From the NCBI RefSeq assembly GCF_001654915.1, contig NZ_LXEQ01000051.1: 64,000 bases of DNA; one strand, given 5' to 3'. The first letter of the stretch is position 1; each line of letters opens with the position of its first letter. This DNA comes from Buttiauxella ferragutiae (GTDB lineage: Bacteria; Pseudomonadota; Gammaproteobacteria; Enterobacterales; Enterobacteriaceae). Made by a program: the position numbers and the translations under genes. Positions 62,974 to 64,000 of this stretch are shown here, in pieces. The notes under the pieces are model-generated. The model did not search any database. It was not told the DNA's origin and saw nothing but the letters and a program-made list of their open reading frames with translations.

Positions 62974-63963
62974 TTAATTTGTCCTTTTCGTAGGCCGTTC
63001 GCTACGTAACAGTAATTTACCCTGGTAAAGCAAGGCAACCGTGCGCACCAGTAACAGACCGATAATAACATTAGTGAAAATAAACAGCGGCAGTGCGATG
63101 GCGCTAAAAAGTCCGTCATTACTGCTGTGGCTTAAATGCAGCGCCGTCGTCGCCAGGGCAGAAAGACCGAACGAGAAGCTCCAAAACGACGCGTTAAAGG
63201 GTTGCTTCAGATACCAGGGCATCAGGCGCAACATGAACAGCAATTGCAGCAGCCCGTAACCAAACAGCATTTTGGCGAAGAAATCCGCTTGCCCACCGTT
63301 GACACTCAGGTACGCATTGCACGCCACCAACGCCGGAGCAAGCTGGATACCAAGCGAGGTACGCACAGGGGTTGGTAACTCACCGCCGCTACGCAAACGT
63401 TGCAAAATAGCAGGCTCAAGACTTAACCAGGAAAATACCCCCGCCCCGAAGAATAAAATCCCCAGATCGTGATATCCCAGCGCTCCGCAAGCCATGGCGC
63501 TGATAAAATTATTCGCCACCGTCGGCAAATAAAGCCCTGGAGTGGTGTCAGCCGCCGGAAGCTTGCCCCGCCACATCCCCGCACTTTGCCATGCCGCGTA
63601 AGCCAGTTGCACCAGCGCGCCGAAGGCAAACAGCCCAGCAGCCAAAAAGCGAAAGTAAGGTTCCAGCGCGATAGAAACCAGCATCGTGGTTGCGGGGAAT
63701 AAGCTGACAAAGCTCCCCTTTAGCGGGTGATTGATTTCTTCTACCACGCTGTGCGGATATTTAACCAGACGCACGATAAAAGCCACGGCTAACGCCAGCC
63801 AGATAGCCATCGCCAGGCTTTCAAGTGCATCACCAATGGCAGGTGAAACTGACCAAATTTTGGCGGCATAACGCCACGCAAAGCCCATGCCGATGACACC
63901 AAGCACGATGCCAAAATACCCAGCCGGGAGGTTGAGCATGGGACGGGTTACTGATTTATCCAT
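62974..63963 (-). CDS. tehA: Tellurite-resistance/dicarboxylate-type channel TehA
   Basis: A 329-residue inner-membrane protein of the TDT/SLAC1 family with ten helices (E. coli TehA 330). It begins LNLPAGYFGIVLGVIGMGFAWRYA and contains LYLPTVANNFISAMACGALGY and NASFWSFSFGLSALATTALHL, near-identical to E. coli TehA. It forms an anion-type channel and acts with TehB in tellurite resistance. The gene is complete. Confidence 0.95.
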   Translation of the reverse strand: MDKSVTRPMLNLPAGYFGIVLGVIGMGFAWRYAAKIWSVSPAIGDALESLAMAIWLALAVAFIVRLVKYPHSVVEEINHPLKGSFVSLFPATTMLVSIALEPYFRFLAAGLFAFGALVQLAYAAWQSAGMWRGKLPAADTTPGLYLPTVANNFISAMACGALGYHDLGILFFGAGVFSWLSLEPAILQRLRSGGELPTPVRTSLGIQLAPALVACNAYLSVNGGQADFFAKMLFGYGLLQLLFMLRLMPWYLKQPFNASFWSFSFGLSALATTALHLSHSSNDGLFSAIALPLFIFTNVIIGLLLVRTVALLYQGKLLLRSERPTKRTN

Positions 63964-64000
63964 TTATTTTAAATCTTAAAATTTAGTTTGGGTGCATTTT

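Overview
The window is chromosomal DNA of a gammaproteobacterium of the family Enterobacteriaceae. AldA, YdcF, RlhA (YdcP), BenE (YdcO), YdcL, TehA/TehB, Tam and YneE are all close to their E. coli K-12 counterparts and partly in the same order. ERIC repeats and short REP-like palindromes lie between genes. It is not E. coli itself: several catabolic clusters sit inside conserved neighbourhoods. The genus cannot be fixed from sequence reading alone (something near Buttiauxella or Kluyvera is only a guess).

Layout. (1) 160-12844: aldA and ydcF are near neighbours in E. coli. Here they are separated by an inserted sugar cluster: a SorC-type regulator, a ribose-type ABC importer with a DUF2291 lipoprotein, a split transketolase, an FGGY kinase and a fucose/arabinose-isomerase-like protein. 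The set fits isomerise, phosphorylate, transketolise. D-apiose is my best substrate guess. (2) 13020-26350: an alpha-glucoside cluster with two GH13 alpha-glucosidases, a MalK-type ABC importer, two Gfo/Idh/MocA dehydrogenases flanking a TIM-barrel isomerase, a nucleoside-symporter-type MFS carrier, and a divergent LacI regulator with two operators 32 bp apart. (3) 26355-31482: an accessory, A/T-rich patch bounded by ERIC elements. It holds a two-TM tandem-CBS membrane protein, a TIR-like protein, a Nudix protein, an orphan protein and an outer-membrane beta-barrel. (4) 31681-41111: an A/T-rich, rearranged yia-type operon (2,3-diketo-L-gulonate reductase, TRAP importer, lyxK, sgbH, sgbU, sgbE, yiaL) with its IclR regulator embedded in it and a CRP-type promoter. 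(5) 41334-63963: mostly core genes. These include a secreted phytase-like esterase behind a Pho box, a chemoreceptor behind a sigma-28 promoter, a MetE-like protein, bestrophin, FtrA and a rhodanese, an RcnB-like protein, Tam, a PACE exporter with its LysR regulator, RlhA, a GGDEF-EAL protein, BenE, a DMT carrier, YdcL, and TehA/TehB.

The strongest candidate for something undescribed is the TIR-like protein (27714-28517), with a nearby membrane protein carrying tandem CBS domains and a Nudix protein. Together they could make, sense and remove a nucleotide signal. This is inference from domain reading only. No tRNA, rRNA, CRISPR array, integrase or intact insertion sequence was seen.
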